From the NCBI GenBank assembly GCA_020635975.1, contig JACJYT010000008.1, forward strand, positions 1-64,000: 64,000 nucleotides of DNA, read 5' to 3'. The DNA is from Chitinophagales bacterium. Its GTDB lineage: Bacteria; Bacteroidota; Bacteroidia; Chitinophagales; UBA8649. This document shows positions 42,834 to 51,685 of the stretch, in pieces. The notes beneath the pieces were generated by a model. The model worked only from the letters and a program-made list of their open reading frames with translations. It was not told the DNA's origin and made no database searches. Position numbers and translations under genes: made by a program. Every line of letters starts with the position of its first letter. Position 1 is the first letter of the stretch.

Positions 42834-42969
42834 GGATAATTAGAAAAATAGATAATTAGAAAAATAGAGAATTAGATAATTAGATGACTAGTTTACTAGT
42901 CGACTAGAACAACAGTCGAACAGTCGAATAGTCGACAAATCGAACCATCGAATCATCGACAAATCGATC
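42834..42969. repeat. Degenerate 8-bp tandem array 3
   Basis: Seventeen uninterrupted octamers: GGATAATT, AGAAAAAT/AGATAATT types, AGATGACT, AGTTTACT, AGTCGACT, AGAACAAC, AGTCGAAC, AGTCGAAT, AGTCGACA, AATCGAAC, CATCGAAT, CATCGACA, AATCGATC. It reaches into the stop codon of paralogue 2. Confidence 0.88.
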
Positions 42970-44458
42970 AATCCACAATCAATTTTTCCATCCCAACTCT
43001 TCTTCCTCTATCATATACCCCAACAAAATAAACGCCCGCTGCAAACTTGCTGATATCGATAATTTGCTTACCAGAATATTGCGGCAAGGACATAGAAAAC
43101 ACTTTTTCTCCTAATAGGTTATGAATCTGTAAAACCGCTTCGCTCTTGCTTTGCCATGGGAAGAAACCATAATCTACTTCTACAAAAGTGCTTGCTGGGT
43201 TGGGTTGGAGTAAAATTTCTATTGGGGCGCTTAGCTCTGTTATCCCCACTCCAAGCGTATCGCAGGCACTGCCCGTGAGTGCTCCAAGGCGGTAGTTGGG
43301 GAAGTTGGGGAGACCATAAGAACCAGGACGAAGAAGCGGGACTTTCACTTCTAAATTACAAGCCACCCCAGCTTGGTCTGGTTGGTGAATAATGTGAAAT
43401 TTAGATTGCTCTCCAGCACTTATAAATATCTCTCCATTTGGAGCAATTTGAGATGTTGCAAAGCCATAATTTTGAAGTGTCGCTGTATCCGAATTATGAA
43501 TTAAAATTTGAGAAGCAAGAATATCCTCACTTTCTAAATCATATTGAAGTATTCTTGCTGAGGAAATCAAATATAAAAATCGGTTATTGGAAGAGACCGC
43601 CACCGCTCCAACTGCTAAATTAGATATGCTTAATTCTAATTCACTTATAGGAATCTGTCTTGGGTTACTCAACAAACCACTGCAGCGATCAAAATCAAAG
43701 ATTTCTACACCATCTTTTACACTGCCTCTTATAAATAAGCTACCATCGGGACTAAAGAGGCTTTGTCCGCCATCTGTGTAAAAACTCTTCACGCCAAGAC
43801 ATTGTTTATGCACTTGCACTATGGTATCTGGAGAATACAACAAGGTGTAATAACAATTACTCCCTCCCTCGCTAGCCATAATCCACCAGTCCCTTCCATT
43901 ACCATGGCGGCAGGCAGTTACGCCTGAATTAAGTAAAGTGTCCGATACTAAAGAAACGTTCTTTTCCGTAACGGTTAAATCATTAGTGGATACTTTAGTA
44001 TATGAAATTTCACTACCTAAGCCAGAGTAGTTATTGATGTTTACAAAAGTATCTCCTTTTAGATGTAATAATAGAAAAGAATTGTCTTCAGATAAAGATT
44101 TTATAAACATGGCTCCATTGACAGCTCTGTACGTCCCAGGGGTAACTGATGATTGTTCCCAAAAATACCCGTAGTTTATCGAATCGCCATTTTCGATTAT
44201 ATTTCCTAGATTATCATAAATAGCTGTACCTCCAGAGAATAAAAGTAAATTCCCAGAGCTATCACCTAAACTAGCATTGGTGATATGAATTCTTAGAGAA
44301 GAATCGGGATTTAAGGTGCTAAGACTAAAGTCTGTTTCCGTAAAATTTATTTGATTCAGCGTGCCAGAACCTAGCAACCAAGTATAATCTTCTTTTTGAC
44401 TGTAACTTAGTAGACAAAAGAAGTAAGATAGGAGGTATAGAACTAGGCTTTTATTCAT
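42968..44458 (-). CDS. T9SS cargo protein, type A sorting domain (paralogue 2)
   Basis: 496 residues, a tandem paralogue of the gene at 41292-42797. It has the same signal peptide, the same opening (EDYTWLLGSGTLNQINFTET), the same central block from CRHGNGRDWWIMASEGG to SNPRQIP, and the same C-terminal sorting domain (LQPNPAS, ISKFAAGVYFVGVYDRG). The segments at about 100-180 and 275-375 differ strongly. Exported by the type IX system. The start region and the 3' array are shared with the paralogue, so the duplicated unit included flanking DNA. Function unknown. Confidence 0.85.
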   Translation of the reverse strand: MNKSLVLYLLSYFFCLLSYSQKEDYTWLLGSGTLNQINFTETDFSLSTLNPDSSLRIHITNASLGDSSGNLLLFSGGTAIYDNLGNIIENGDSINYGYFWEQSSVTPGTYRAVNGAMFIKSLSEDNSFLLLHLKGDTFVNINNYSGLGSEISYTKVSTNDLTVTEKNVSLVSDTLLNSGVTACRHGNGRDWWIMASEGGSNCYYTLLYSPDTIVQVHKQCLGVKSFYTDGGQSLFSPDGSLFIRGSVKDGVEIFDFDRCSGLLSNPRQIPISELELSISNLAVGAVAVSSNNRFLYLISSARILQYDLESEDILASQILIHNSDTATLQNYGFATSQIAPNGEIFISAGEQSKFHIIHQPDQAGVACNLEVKVPLLRPGSYGLPNFPNYRLGALTGSACDTLGVGITELSAPIEILLQPNPASTFVEVDYGFFPWQSKSEAVLQIHNLLGEKVFSMSLPQYSGKQIIDISKFAAGVYFVGVYDRGRRVGMEKLIVD

Positions 44459-44494
44459 GAAATTAAATATAGATAATATTTTTTTGAGAGAAAT

Positions 44495-44702
44495 GGATAA
44501 TTAGAAAAATAGAAAAATAGAGAAATAGATAATTAGAGAAATAGAAAAATAGAGAATTAGATGACTAGATTACTAGTCGACTAGAACAACAGTCGAACAG
44601 TCGAATAGTCGACAAATCGAATCATCGAATCATCGACAAATCGAACCATCGAATAGTCGAAAAATCGACAAATCGAACCATCGAACAGTCGAAAGATCGA
44701 CA
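44495..44702. repeat. Degenerate 8-bp tandem array 4 (longest)
   Basis: Twenty-six uninterrupted octamers from GGATAATT to GATCGACA. It has the same order of unit types as array 3, followed by extra CATCGAAT/AGTCGAAA/AATCGACA/AATCGAAC units. It ends 3 bases before the stop codon of the M16 protease gene. Confidence 0.9.
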
Positions 44703-44705
44703 AAT

Positions 44706-47612
44706 CTAGTAGGCAAAAATCTCTTCTAAACTAAATTTTTGCAGCTTGCCCATTTGTTCCAGTTGCTTGAAATCGATTTTCTCTTCATTCCCAATCACAC
44801 AAATGCTATATTGCTTGCCTTTTATGTGTTTTTCGAAGAAATGGTTGAGATCTTCTAAGCTCATCGCTTGCACTTGTTCGTAAATCTTTTGATTTACATC
44901 GTAGTCTAAGTTCAACTTTTTGGCTCTTTCATAAGCCCAGTAAATGCTAGATCCTGTTGTCCAATCACTTTCTAATTTTTTAATTACCGCTTCTTTTGCC
45001 GCATCGAATTGCATTTGGGCTTTTGGCATCTCGTTCATCAACTCGAACATGGCCTTGCTAGCTTCTTCCAATTTATCGGCTTGGGTTCCGATATAGGCAT
45101 TTACATAATGACTTTTTTCTGCTTCACTCGGACTAGAATAGTAGCTATAAGCAGAATAAGCCAAGGCTTTCTTTTCTCTAATTTCTTGAAAAACTATCGA
45201 CGATAAACCAGCACCAAAATATTCATTGAATAAATTAGCTGCAGCCAATAAATTCGGATTGTACACTTCATCTTTGGCTAAGAATAAAATCTCTACTTGT
45301 TGCATGTCGTAGTTGCTATAAAGTACCTCTGCATTCTCTTTGGTAAGTTCAGGAAAAATCTTCTTGGCTGGTAATTCTTCTAAATTGCTCACCTTCAAAT
45401 GGTACTTAGCAATTTTCGCCTTGGCGTCTTCCATCGGGATACTTCCGTAATAAAAGATTCTATGCTTCACCTTCATTAAGTCTTTAATCTTTGCACTTAA
45501 TTTTTCGACATCCATTTCCTGTAAACTAGCACTACTCAGTCGATCCGTAAACGGATTTTCCATGCCGTATTTTGCAATAGAAGCCAAGCCCGTTCTTAGG
45601 ATGGTATTCTTATCTAATTTTGCATTAGCTCTAGCTTTCTCAATATCATTAACCAATTCTACATATACTTCGGAGTTGGCCTGAACCTCTGCTAGTAGGT
45701 GTTCGAAAAGTTCTAAGCCTTTCTCTAAATTTTCTTCTAAACCACTTAAGTAAACGCTTACTTGATCGCTTCCGGCATTAACTCCAAACTCTAAGCCGTA
45801 GCGGTAAAATTCTTTGCTTAAATCTTCAGCGCTATACTTACTTGTTCCTAAATACGGCAAATACTGAATGGCTAAGGCCAATTCCTTATCGGTGTTGCTT
45901 CCTATATCTACAAGGTAGTATAAATTGAAAATCTCATTTTGTTCATTATGAACGTATGCCATCTCTACTTCATCAAGCTTATCAAAAGAAATATCTTTTT
46001 TAAAGTCAATAAACTTAGGTTCCAAGCTTAAACTTTTCATCGAATCTAGTTCTAGATAGAAGGTCGATTTACTTTCTCTGTCCACTTCTACCGCAGAAAT
46101 TTGAGGCTTAGGAACGCTATGTCGATCCGAAACTCCCATCCTTTTGTATGCTATAGCATAGTTTTCTCCATAGTTTTCCTTAGCAAAAGCTACCAACTCT
46201 TCTTTTGTTATTAACGCCATAGTGTCCAAGTCAAAAATGGCTTCTTCTAAACTTAGCTCATTAATAAAGGCGTCCAAAGCAAGGTTGGCTCTACCACTAT
46301 TCGATTCTAACGATTTGATTCTACTTAATTTCAAATCATTAACTACCGCTTCCAACAGCCAATCGTCGAATTCTCCTCTTTTAATTTTTTCTACTTCCGC
46401 CAACAATAAATCTCGAACTTCTTCTAAGCTTTGTCCTTCTTTTGGTACACCATATAAGAAGTGAATAGTGTGGTCTTTTAATACTTGAGGAAAGGAGCCT
46501 GCACTTAATACTTTTTGTTTTAGCATCAAATCGATGTCTATTAATCCCGCCTGACTATTCGCTAATAGCATGTCGATTAACTGTACTTTCATCGCTTCTT
46601 TGGTCCCTACACCCGGAAATTTGTAGCCCATATAGAGCATTTCTTGCTGCGGACCAAAAATTTCTTTTACCACAGGCTGCGTTAAAGGCTTGTCTTCTGG
46701 CACAACAAGGGGCTCTAAATTTTGGCGCTCCCAACTTGAAAAGTATTTTTCAATAAGATCGATGGTGGCATCCGGATCTAGATCTCCAGCTAGGCAAATA
46801 GTCACATTATTCGGAACGTAATACTTGTTGAAATAGTCGTGGATGTTATACATAGAAGGATTTTTCAAATGCTCTCCTAAGCCGATGGTAGTTTGGGTTC
46901 CATAAGGATGATTAGGTAGAAGGCCTTCCAACACCGCTTGATATACCCATCTTCCGTCGTTATCTTGCGAGCGATTAAACTCTTCATAAACGGTTTCTAA
47001 TTCGGTATGAAATAAACGCAGTACTAAAGTTTGAAATCGTTCTCCCTCAATTTTTAGCCACTTTTCTATTTCGTTAGATGGAATATCGTTTACATAAACC
47101 GTTTGCTCATTGGAAGTATAAGCATTGGTTCCTTTTGCACCAAGAGCGGAAACCATTTTATCGTATTCGTTGGCAATGGCAAATTTCGAAGCTTCTAAAG
47201 AAAGGCTATCAATTTTGGCATAAATAGCAGTTTTCTTTTCTGGGTCCGTTTCTAAACGATGTTCTTCATAAGCCGCTGCAATTAAATCTAAAAGGCGCTT
47301 CTCGCTTTCCCAATCTTTAGTACCCAATACATCCGTGCCTTTAAACATCATGTGCTCCAAGTAATGCGCCAAACCGGTGGTTTCTGCGGGATCGAACTTG
47401 GAGCCTGCTTTCACACCAATTAAAGTCTGAATACGAGGCTCGGTTTTATTAACAGATAAGTAGACACTGAGTCCATTTTCTAAGGTGTATTTTAAGGTAT
47501 TGCTATCATCTCCTTCAACAACTTCAAAGTCGTGTTGGTAAAGTTTCTCTACTTTTTGCTTGCACGAGAAGAGTAGGGGAATTAGGAATAGGAAAATACT
47601 TATTTTTCTCAT
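44706..47612 (-). CDS. M16-family zinc metallopeptidase (two-domain), lipoprotein
   Basis: 968 residues. A lipoprotein signal ends in LFSC with Cys17. The inverted zinc motif H83-Y-L-E86-H87 and the downstream Glu in ETVYEEFNRSQDN mark an active N-terminal M16 domain. The C-terminal half has the inactive M16 fold (FNEYFGAGLSSIVFQEIREKKALAYS is the R/Y pair segment). Total length fits full pitrilysin-type clam-shell enzymes, which degrade peptides in the periplasm. It is followed, through a repeat array, by the T9SS paralogues and starts 10 bases after dnaX. Confidence 0.92.
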   Translation of the reverse strand: MRKISIFLFLIPLLFSCKQKVEKLYQHDFEVVEGDDSNTLKYTLENGLSVYLSVNKTEPRIQTLIGVKAGSKFDPAETTGLAHYLEHMMFKGTDVLGTKDWESEKRLLDLIAAAYEEHRLETDPEKKTAIYAKIDSLSLEASKFAIANEYDKMVSALGAKGTNAYTSNEQTVYVNDIPSNEIEKWLKIEGERFQTLVLRLFHTELETVYEEFNRSQDNDGRWVYQAVLEGLLPNHPYGTQTTIGLGEHLKNPSMYNIHDYFNKYYVPNNVTICLAGDLDPDATIDLIEKYFSSWERQNLEPLVVPEDKPLTQPVVKEIFGPQQEMLYMGYKFPGVGTKEAMKVQLIDMLLANSQAGLIDIDLMLKQKVLSAGSFPQVLKDHTIHFLYGVPKEGQSLEEVRDLLLAEVEKIKRGEFDDWLLEAVVNDLKLSRIKSLESNSGRANLALDAFINELSLEEAIFDLDTMALITKEELVAFAKENYGENYAIAYKRMGVSDRHSVPKPQISAVEVDRESKSTFYLELDSMKSLSLEPKFIDFKKDISFDKLDEVEMAYVHNEQNEIFNLYYLVDIGSNTDKELALAIQYLPYLGTSKYSAEDLSKEFYRYGLEFGVNAGSDQVSVYLSGLEENLEKGLELFEHLLAEVQANSEVYVELVNDIEKARANAKLDKNTILRTGLASIAKYGMENPFTDRLSSASLQEMDVEKLSAKIKDLMKVKHRIFYYGSIPMEDAKAKIAKYHLKVSNLEELPAKKIFPELTKENAEVLYSNYDMQQVEILFLAKDEVYNPNLLAAANLFNEYFGAGLSSIVFQEIREKKALAYSAYSYYSSPSEAEKSHYVNAYIGTQADKLEEASKAMFELMNEMPKAQMQFDAAKEAVIKKLESDWTTGSSIYWAYERAKKLNLDYDVNQKIYEQVQAMSLEDLNHFFEKHIKGKQYSICVIGNEEKIDFKQLEQMGKLQKFSLEEIFAY

Positions 47613-47622
47613 AGCATCTAGT

Positions 47623-49341
47623 TTATAGCTCTAACTCTAAGTCTAAGTCTTCTTTTAGTTTTAGTAGACTTGGATTCGCTTCGAGCATGCGTTGAAATTT
47701 ATCTTTCTGATTTAATATTACTTTTTGTTTTTTCTCGTTCTCTTCTACCGGAATTTCAATTTCGAAATTACTTTCCTTAAAACTTCCTTTCAAAAAGCGA
47801 CTAATGCTTTGGATTTCTTTAAGAATCAAGGTTTTTTCTACACTACTATCTGCAATTATTTCAATCACCTTACCTTTAAGCGTAGGCTCCTTGTCGTTAA
47901 TGATTTCAAAAAGACTCTTGCTTATGTTTTCTTGAATATGAACCAACATTTCTTTCCAAGCGAGATTTAGATTTGCAGTGTTTAACTCTAAATTGCCTCT
48001 AGGTTCTTGTTCTTCTTCTATTGTTGCGCTTTCTACTACTTGCTTTTCCTCTTCCTCTAAACCCTTGGCTAAATCATCTAGGTTTAAACTAATGCTAGAA
48101 CTCCGCCTTGGTTCTGGTTCAGGCTTTTTTTCTTCTAATAATTTTTTAGGTATTGCATTGGCTTCCATAGCAACAGCCTTTTCTTCGGGCTTTGTAGGAG
48201 CGATAGTTTCTTTTGGAATTACTTGCTTAGGAGTGTTTTTTTTTTCGGCCAGAATATTTCCTAGCTGCTCACCATCGCTTAAACTTGATAGAAAGGCCAT
48301 CTTCATTAAGCTGCTTTCTACCAATAAGCGTTTATTTATACTTTGTGCATAGTTAACATCGCAATCGGAAGCCAAACTTAGGGAGTTGATTAAAAAACTT
48401 TGCGGACAAATACTTGCTTGATCCAAGTAGCGCTGCTTTAAACTTTCGCTTAGTTCCAAAAGTTTTATCGTTCTTGGATCTTTACAAACCAATAAATTTC
48501 TAAAGTGATTACTCAGTCCATTAATAAAATGATCGCCCTCAAAGCCATTGTAGAGAATTTCATCAAACAAGAGCATGGCTGCAGCCAAATCCGAGCTCAT
48601 TAGACTTTCAGTAATTCTAAAAAAATAATCGTAATCTAATACATTAAGGCTACTAACGGCAGCTTCATAAGTCAAATTGTTTCCGGCAAAACTTACTAAT
48701 CTATCAAAAATAGATAGAGCGTCTCTTAAAGCGCCATCTGCTTTCTCTGCTACTATGTGCAAAGCACTTTCATCGGCGCTAATGCCTTCTTCTTGAGCAA
48801 TATTTTGCAAGTGCTTAACGATGTCGACCACCGAAATACGCTTAAAATCGTAAATCTGACAACGAGAAAGTATGGTTGGTAGAATCTTGTGCTTTTCTGT
48901 GGTGGCAAGTATGAAAATAGCATAAGGTGGTGGCTCCTCAAGCGTTTTCAAGAAAGCATTAAAAGCTGCTTGAGATAGCATATGAACCTCATCTATGATG
49001 TAAATTTTATACTTTCCATTTTGAGGAGGGATACGAACCTGAGCAATAAGTTGGTGCATATCATCCACCTTATTGTTGGAGGCGGCATCTAACTCGAAGA
49101 TATTGAAAGAAAAATCTTCTTGAATTTCATCTAGTTTTTCTGTCTGACCAGTGTTAACCGCTTTGGCCATAATACGGGCGCAGGTGGTTTTACCAACCCC
49201 TCTCGGACCACAAAACAAAAAAGCTTGAGCTAGATGATCGGTTTCTATAGAACGCTTTAAAGTAGTGGTAATTTGCTCTTGGCCAACCACATCTTCAAAG
49301 GTTTTCGGACGATATTTTCTAGCGGAAACGATATAACTCAT
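47623..49341 (-). CDS. dnaX: DNA polymerase III subunit gamma/tau
   Basis: 572 residues. The AAA+ core has the P-loop GPRGVGKTT at 45-53, the Walker B-type IIDEVHMLS, TLEEPP, ATTEKHKILPTILSRC (sensor 1) and the lid. The acidic, Lys/Glu-rich region at 370-450 and the C-terminal domain form the tau-like tail. The four-cysteine zinc module normally found between the P-loop and the DAASN segment is missing: residues 61-80 contain no cysteine and the segment is shorter. The protein loads the sliding clamp and binds the polymerase. Whether a gamma form is made by frameshift is not visible. Confidence 0.93.
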   Translation of the reverse strand: MSYIVSARKYRPKTFEDVVGQEQITTTLKRSIETDHLAQAFLFCGPRGVGKTTCARIMAKAVNTGQTEKLDEIQEDFSFNIFELDAASNNKVDDMHQLIAQVRIPPQNGKYKIYIIDEVHMLSQAAFNAFLKTLEEPPPYAIFILATTEKHKILPTILSRCQIYDFKRISVVDIVKHLQNIAQEEGISADESALHIVAEKADGALRDALSIFDRLVSFAGNNLTYEAAVSSLNVLDYDYFFRITESLMSSDLAAAMLLFDEILYNGFEGDHFINGLSNHFRNLLVCKDPRTIKLLELSESLKQRYLDQASICPQSFLINSLSLASDCDVNYAQSINKRLLVESSLMKMAFLSSLSDGEQLGNILAEKKNTPKQVIPKETIAPTKPEEKAVAMEANAIPKKLLEEKKPEPEPRRSSSISLNLDDLAKGLEEEEKQVVESATIEEEQEPRGNLELNTANLNLAWKEMLVHIQENISKSLFEIINDKEPTLKGKVIEIIADSSVEKTLILKEIQSISRFLKGSFKESNFEIEIPVEENEKKQKVILNQKDKFQRMLEANPSLLKLKEDLDLELEL

Positions 49342-49468
49342 AGAAGGAGTAAAGTTAGTTTAATTTTATCTTAGCCATTTATTTTAATTCTTAATTTTTA
49401 TTAACAATTTATCAATTTTCAAAGCATCCTTGATACTAGGATTTTAAATGAATTTGAATAATTTTAAC

Positions 49469-49476
49469 TAACTTTG
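49469..49476 (+). promoter_or_regulatory. TAnnTTTG box directly before the CoA-binding protein gene
   Basis: TAACTTTG exactly matches the consensus and ends 4 bases before the ATG at 49481, implying a leaderless mRNA. Confidence 0.5.
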
Positions 49477-49480
49477 TTCT

Positions 49481-49837
49481 ATGCTTACCTTAGTTATTGG
49501 TGCTAGCGAGCACCCCGAACGCTATTCGAATAAGGCGATCTTAATGTTGCAAAAGTTTGGACATGAAGTTCTTGCCCTTGCTTCTAGAAAGGGGAGCATT
49601 GGAAATCTTGAGTTTTATACTGAAAAGCCAGACTTTAAACAGGTCGATACGGTTACTCTTTATATAAATCCACGTATTCAAAAAGAATATTACGACTATA
49701 TTCTTCGTTTACATCCGCGAAGAGTTATTTTTAATCCGGGCACGGAAAACCCCGAGTTTTATACCTTGCTAAAAGAAAAAGGAATTGAAGTGCAAGAAGC
49801 CTGCACTTTGGTTTTACTTAGCACGAAGCAATTTTAA
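49481..49837 (+). CDS. CoA-binding domain protein (YccU-like)
   Basis: 118 residues forming a single CoA_binding_2 Rossmann-type domain. The opening TLVIGASEHPERYSNKAI has the nucleotide loop, and the middle VDTVTLYINP and the end FNPGTENPEF then VQEACTLVLL match the family. Proteins of this kind bind coenzyme A or related nucleotides, and no enzyme activity is established. The DUF6089 gene begins 2 bases after the stop, so both are on one transcript. Confidence 0.88.
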   Translation: MLTLVIGASEHPERYSNKAILMLQKFGHEVLALASRKGSIGNLEFYTEKPDFKQVDTVTLYINPRIQKEYYDYILRLHPRRVIFNPGTENPEFYTLLKEKGIEVQEACTLVLLSTKQF

Positions 49838-49839
49838 TT

Positions 49840-50718
49840 ATGAAAAATCTTATTTTACTTTTTTTATCTAGCTTACTCCTAGTAGCTTATAGTCAAGCGC
49901 AATCTTACGACAAACAGAACCATGAGCTTGGATTTTCTGTAGGTGTAGCGAATTATTTAGGCGATTTAGCAAAAAATAATAAGCCTTGGTTTTTTGGCGA
50001 AACACAAGGAAAGGCCTTCCGACCTGCTGTGGGCGTGTTTTACAGAAGTAACTTTCATAAATTCTTGAGTTTTAGAGCGGGGATGAATGTTGGACAGTTG
50101 TACGGCAGTGATGCTTTATCGAGTATTGGTACAGGCAGAGAGGGGAGAAATTTGCATTTCAGATCCAATGTTATGGATCTTACTATGATGTTAGAATGGA
50201 ATATTTTACCTTATAAAATAGGTCATTATAAACATCGATTTACTCCTTATATTGGTTTTGGTGTAGGTGGTTTTTACTTTAATCCAAAGGCTAAATTGAA
50301 TGGCGAATGGGTTAATCTGCAAGAATTAGGTACAGAGGGACAGGGCTTAATTGAATATCCCAATAGAACGAAATATTCTAAGATTGCTTTAAATATACCT
50401 GTTTCTTTCGGAGGAAAATTAAATGTTGGAAGAAACTGGGCCATAGGTATGGAAGTTCAGTATCGCCATACCTTTACCGATTATATAGATGATGTAAGTA
50501 CTGTCTATCCTAATTTAGATTACTACGACAATAACTACATCACTGCCATTGCCGCTGATGCTAGAGCTCTTTCTTATCGCGGAGATAATTTGGATACAAG
50601 CAATTTGGAAGACAAGAAAAGAGGAAATTCGGATAAAAGTGATGCCTACTTTTTTATACTTTTTAATGTTTCTTGCAAATTGGGTAGCAATAAAGGCTAT
50701 TGTCCAAGTTTTAGATAG
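49840..50718 (+). CDS. Outer membrane beta-barrel protein, DUF6089-like
   Basis: 292 residues with a signal peptide (ending SQAQ). Alternating aromatic/glycine strands, for example HELGFSVGVANYLGDLA, FRPAVGVFYRSNF and TPYIGFGVGGFYF, suggest an 8- to 10-stranded barrel. The LGDL segment after the first strand and the FTDYIDDVSTVYPN loop near residue 210 are typical of DUF6089 proteins of Bacteroidota. It is probably a structural or small-molecule barrel in the outer membrane. It is co-transcribed with the CoA-binding gene. Confidence 0.8.
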   Translation: MKNLILLFLSSLLLVAYSQAQSYDKQNHELGFSVGVANYLGDLAKNNKPWFFGETQGKAFRPAVGVFYRSNFHKFLSFRAGMNVGQLYGSDALSSIGTGREGRNLHFRSNVMDLTMMLEWNILPYKIGHYKHRFTPYIGFGVGGFYFNPKAKLNGEWVNLQELGTEGQGLIEYPNRTKYSKIALNIPVSFGGKLNVGRNWAIGMEVQYRHTFTDYIDDVSTVYPNLDYYDNNYITAIAADARALSYRGDNLDTSNLEDKKRGNSDKSDAYFFILFNVSCKLGSNKGYCPSFR

Positions 50719-50759
50719 TTAATTACTCTTAAGTTTCTAGTTCTAGCTAGATTTTTGTT

Positions 50760-50767
50760 TATTTTTG
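50760..50767 (+). promoter_or_regulatory. TAnnTTTG promoter -7 box before the dienoyl-CoA reductase gene
   Basis: TATTTTTG overlaps an in-frame TTG at 50765 and ends 21 bases before the ATG at 50789, so the TTG is promoter sequence, not a start. Confidence 0.6.
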
Positions 50768-50788
50768 ACTGAAATAAACACTTTAAAC

Positions 50789-51667
50789 ATGAAAATTACT
50801 GAAGGAATGCTTAGAGCGGATGCTCTGAAAGGAAAAACTATTGTTGTAACTGGAGGAGGATCTGGTTTAGGAAAGGCCATGACCAAATACTTTATGGAAC
50901 TTGGTGCCAATACTGTAATTAGTAGTCGACGCTTAGAATTACTTCAAGAAACAGCTAAAGAACTAGAAGCAGAAACGGGATCTCAGTGCTTAGCTGTGCA
51001 ATGTGATGTTCGTGATTTAGCCCAAGTGGAAGCCATGCGAGATGCAGCACTAGCTAAATTCGGCAAAGTAGATATCCTCTTAAATAACGCTGCTGGAAAT
51101 TTCATAAGTCCAACAGAAAGATTATCTGCCAATGCGTTTAAAACCATTATCGATATTGTTTTAATGGGGACCATCAATTGTACCTTAACTTTTGGAAAAC
51201 ATTGGATTGCTAACAAGCAGGAAAAAGGAAATGTACTTAATATTGTAACTACTTATGCTTGGACAGGTTCTGGCTTTGTTGTTCCATCTGCTTGTGCAAA
51301 GGGCGGTGTATTAGCCATGACGAGGTCTTTAGCTGTAGAATGGGCGAAGTACAATATTCGTTTTAATGCTATTGCTCCAGGTCCTTTTCCAACAAAAGGA
51401 GCTTGGGATAGATTATTACCTGGACAATTAAAAGAAGATTTAGATATCAGCAAGCAAGTTCCGCTAAAGAGAGTGGGCGAACACCAAGAATTAGCCAACT
51501 TAGCAGCCTTTATGGTATCCGATTTTGCAGATTATATGAACGGCGAATGTGTTACCCTTGATGGTGGAGAATGGCTTAGAGCTGGACAGTTTAATAACTT
51601 GGAAATGGTGCCAAGCGAAATGTGGGACCAATTAGAAGCGGCTATTAGAAGTACGAAAAAGGGCTAA
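50789..51667 (+). CDS. 2,4-dienoyl-CoA reductase-like short-chain dehydrogenase
   Basis: 292 residues from the ATG at 50789. The NADP-binding motif TGGGSGLGKA is at 21-30, and LLNNAAGNFISPTE follows. The active-site region TTYAWTGSGFVVPSACAKGG resembles mammalian/fungal-type 2,4-dienoyl-CoA reductase (DECR), in which the Tyr lies ahead of GSGF and the Lys in SAKxG. PGPFPTKGAWDRL and FDGGEWL-type ends agree (here LDGGEWLRAGQF). It would reduce 2,4-dienoyl-CoA during breakdown of unsaturated fatty acids, using NADPH without a flavin. Confidence 0.88.
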   Translation: MKITEGMLRADALKGKTIVVTGGGSGLGKAMTKYFMELGANTVISSRRLELLQETAKELEAETGSQCLAVQCDVRDLAQVEAMRDAALAKFGKVDILLNNAAGNFISPTERLSANAFKTIIDIVLMGTINCTLTFGKHWIANKQEKGNVLNIVTTYAWTGSGFVVPSACAKGGVLAMTRSLAVEWAKYNIRFNAIAPGPFPTKGAWDRLLPGQLKEDLDISKQVPLKRVGEHQELANLAAFMVSDFADYMNGECVTLDGGEWLRAGQFNNLEMVPSEMWDQLEAAIRSTKKG

Positions 51668-51685
51668 GCCTAAGTTACTTTTTTC

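Noticed and set aside
40693..44702. CRISPR array
   Set aside because: Unit length is 8 bases with no spacers; repeats of 23-47 bases and cas genes are absent.
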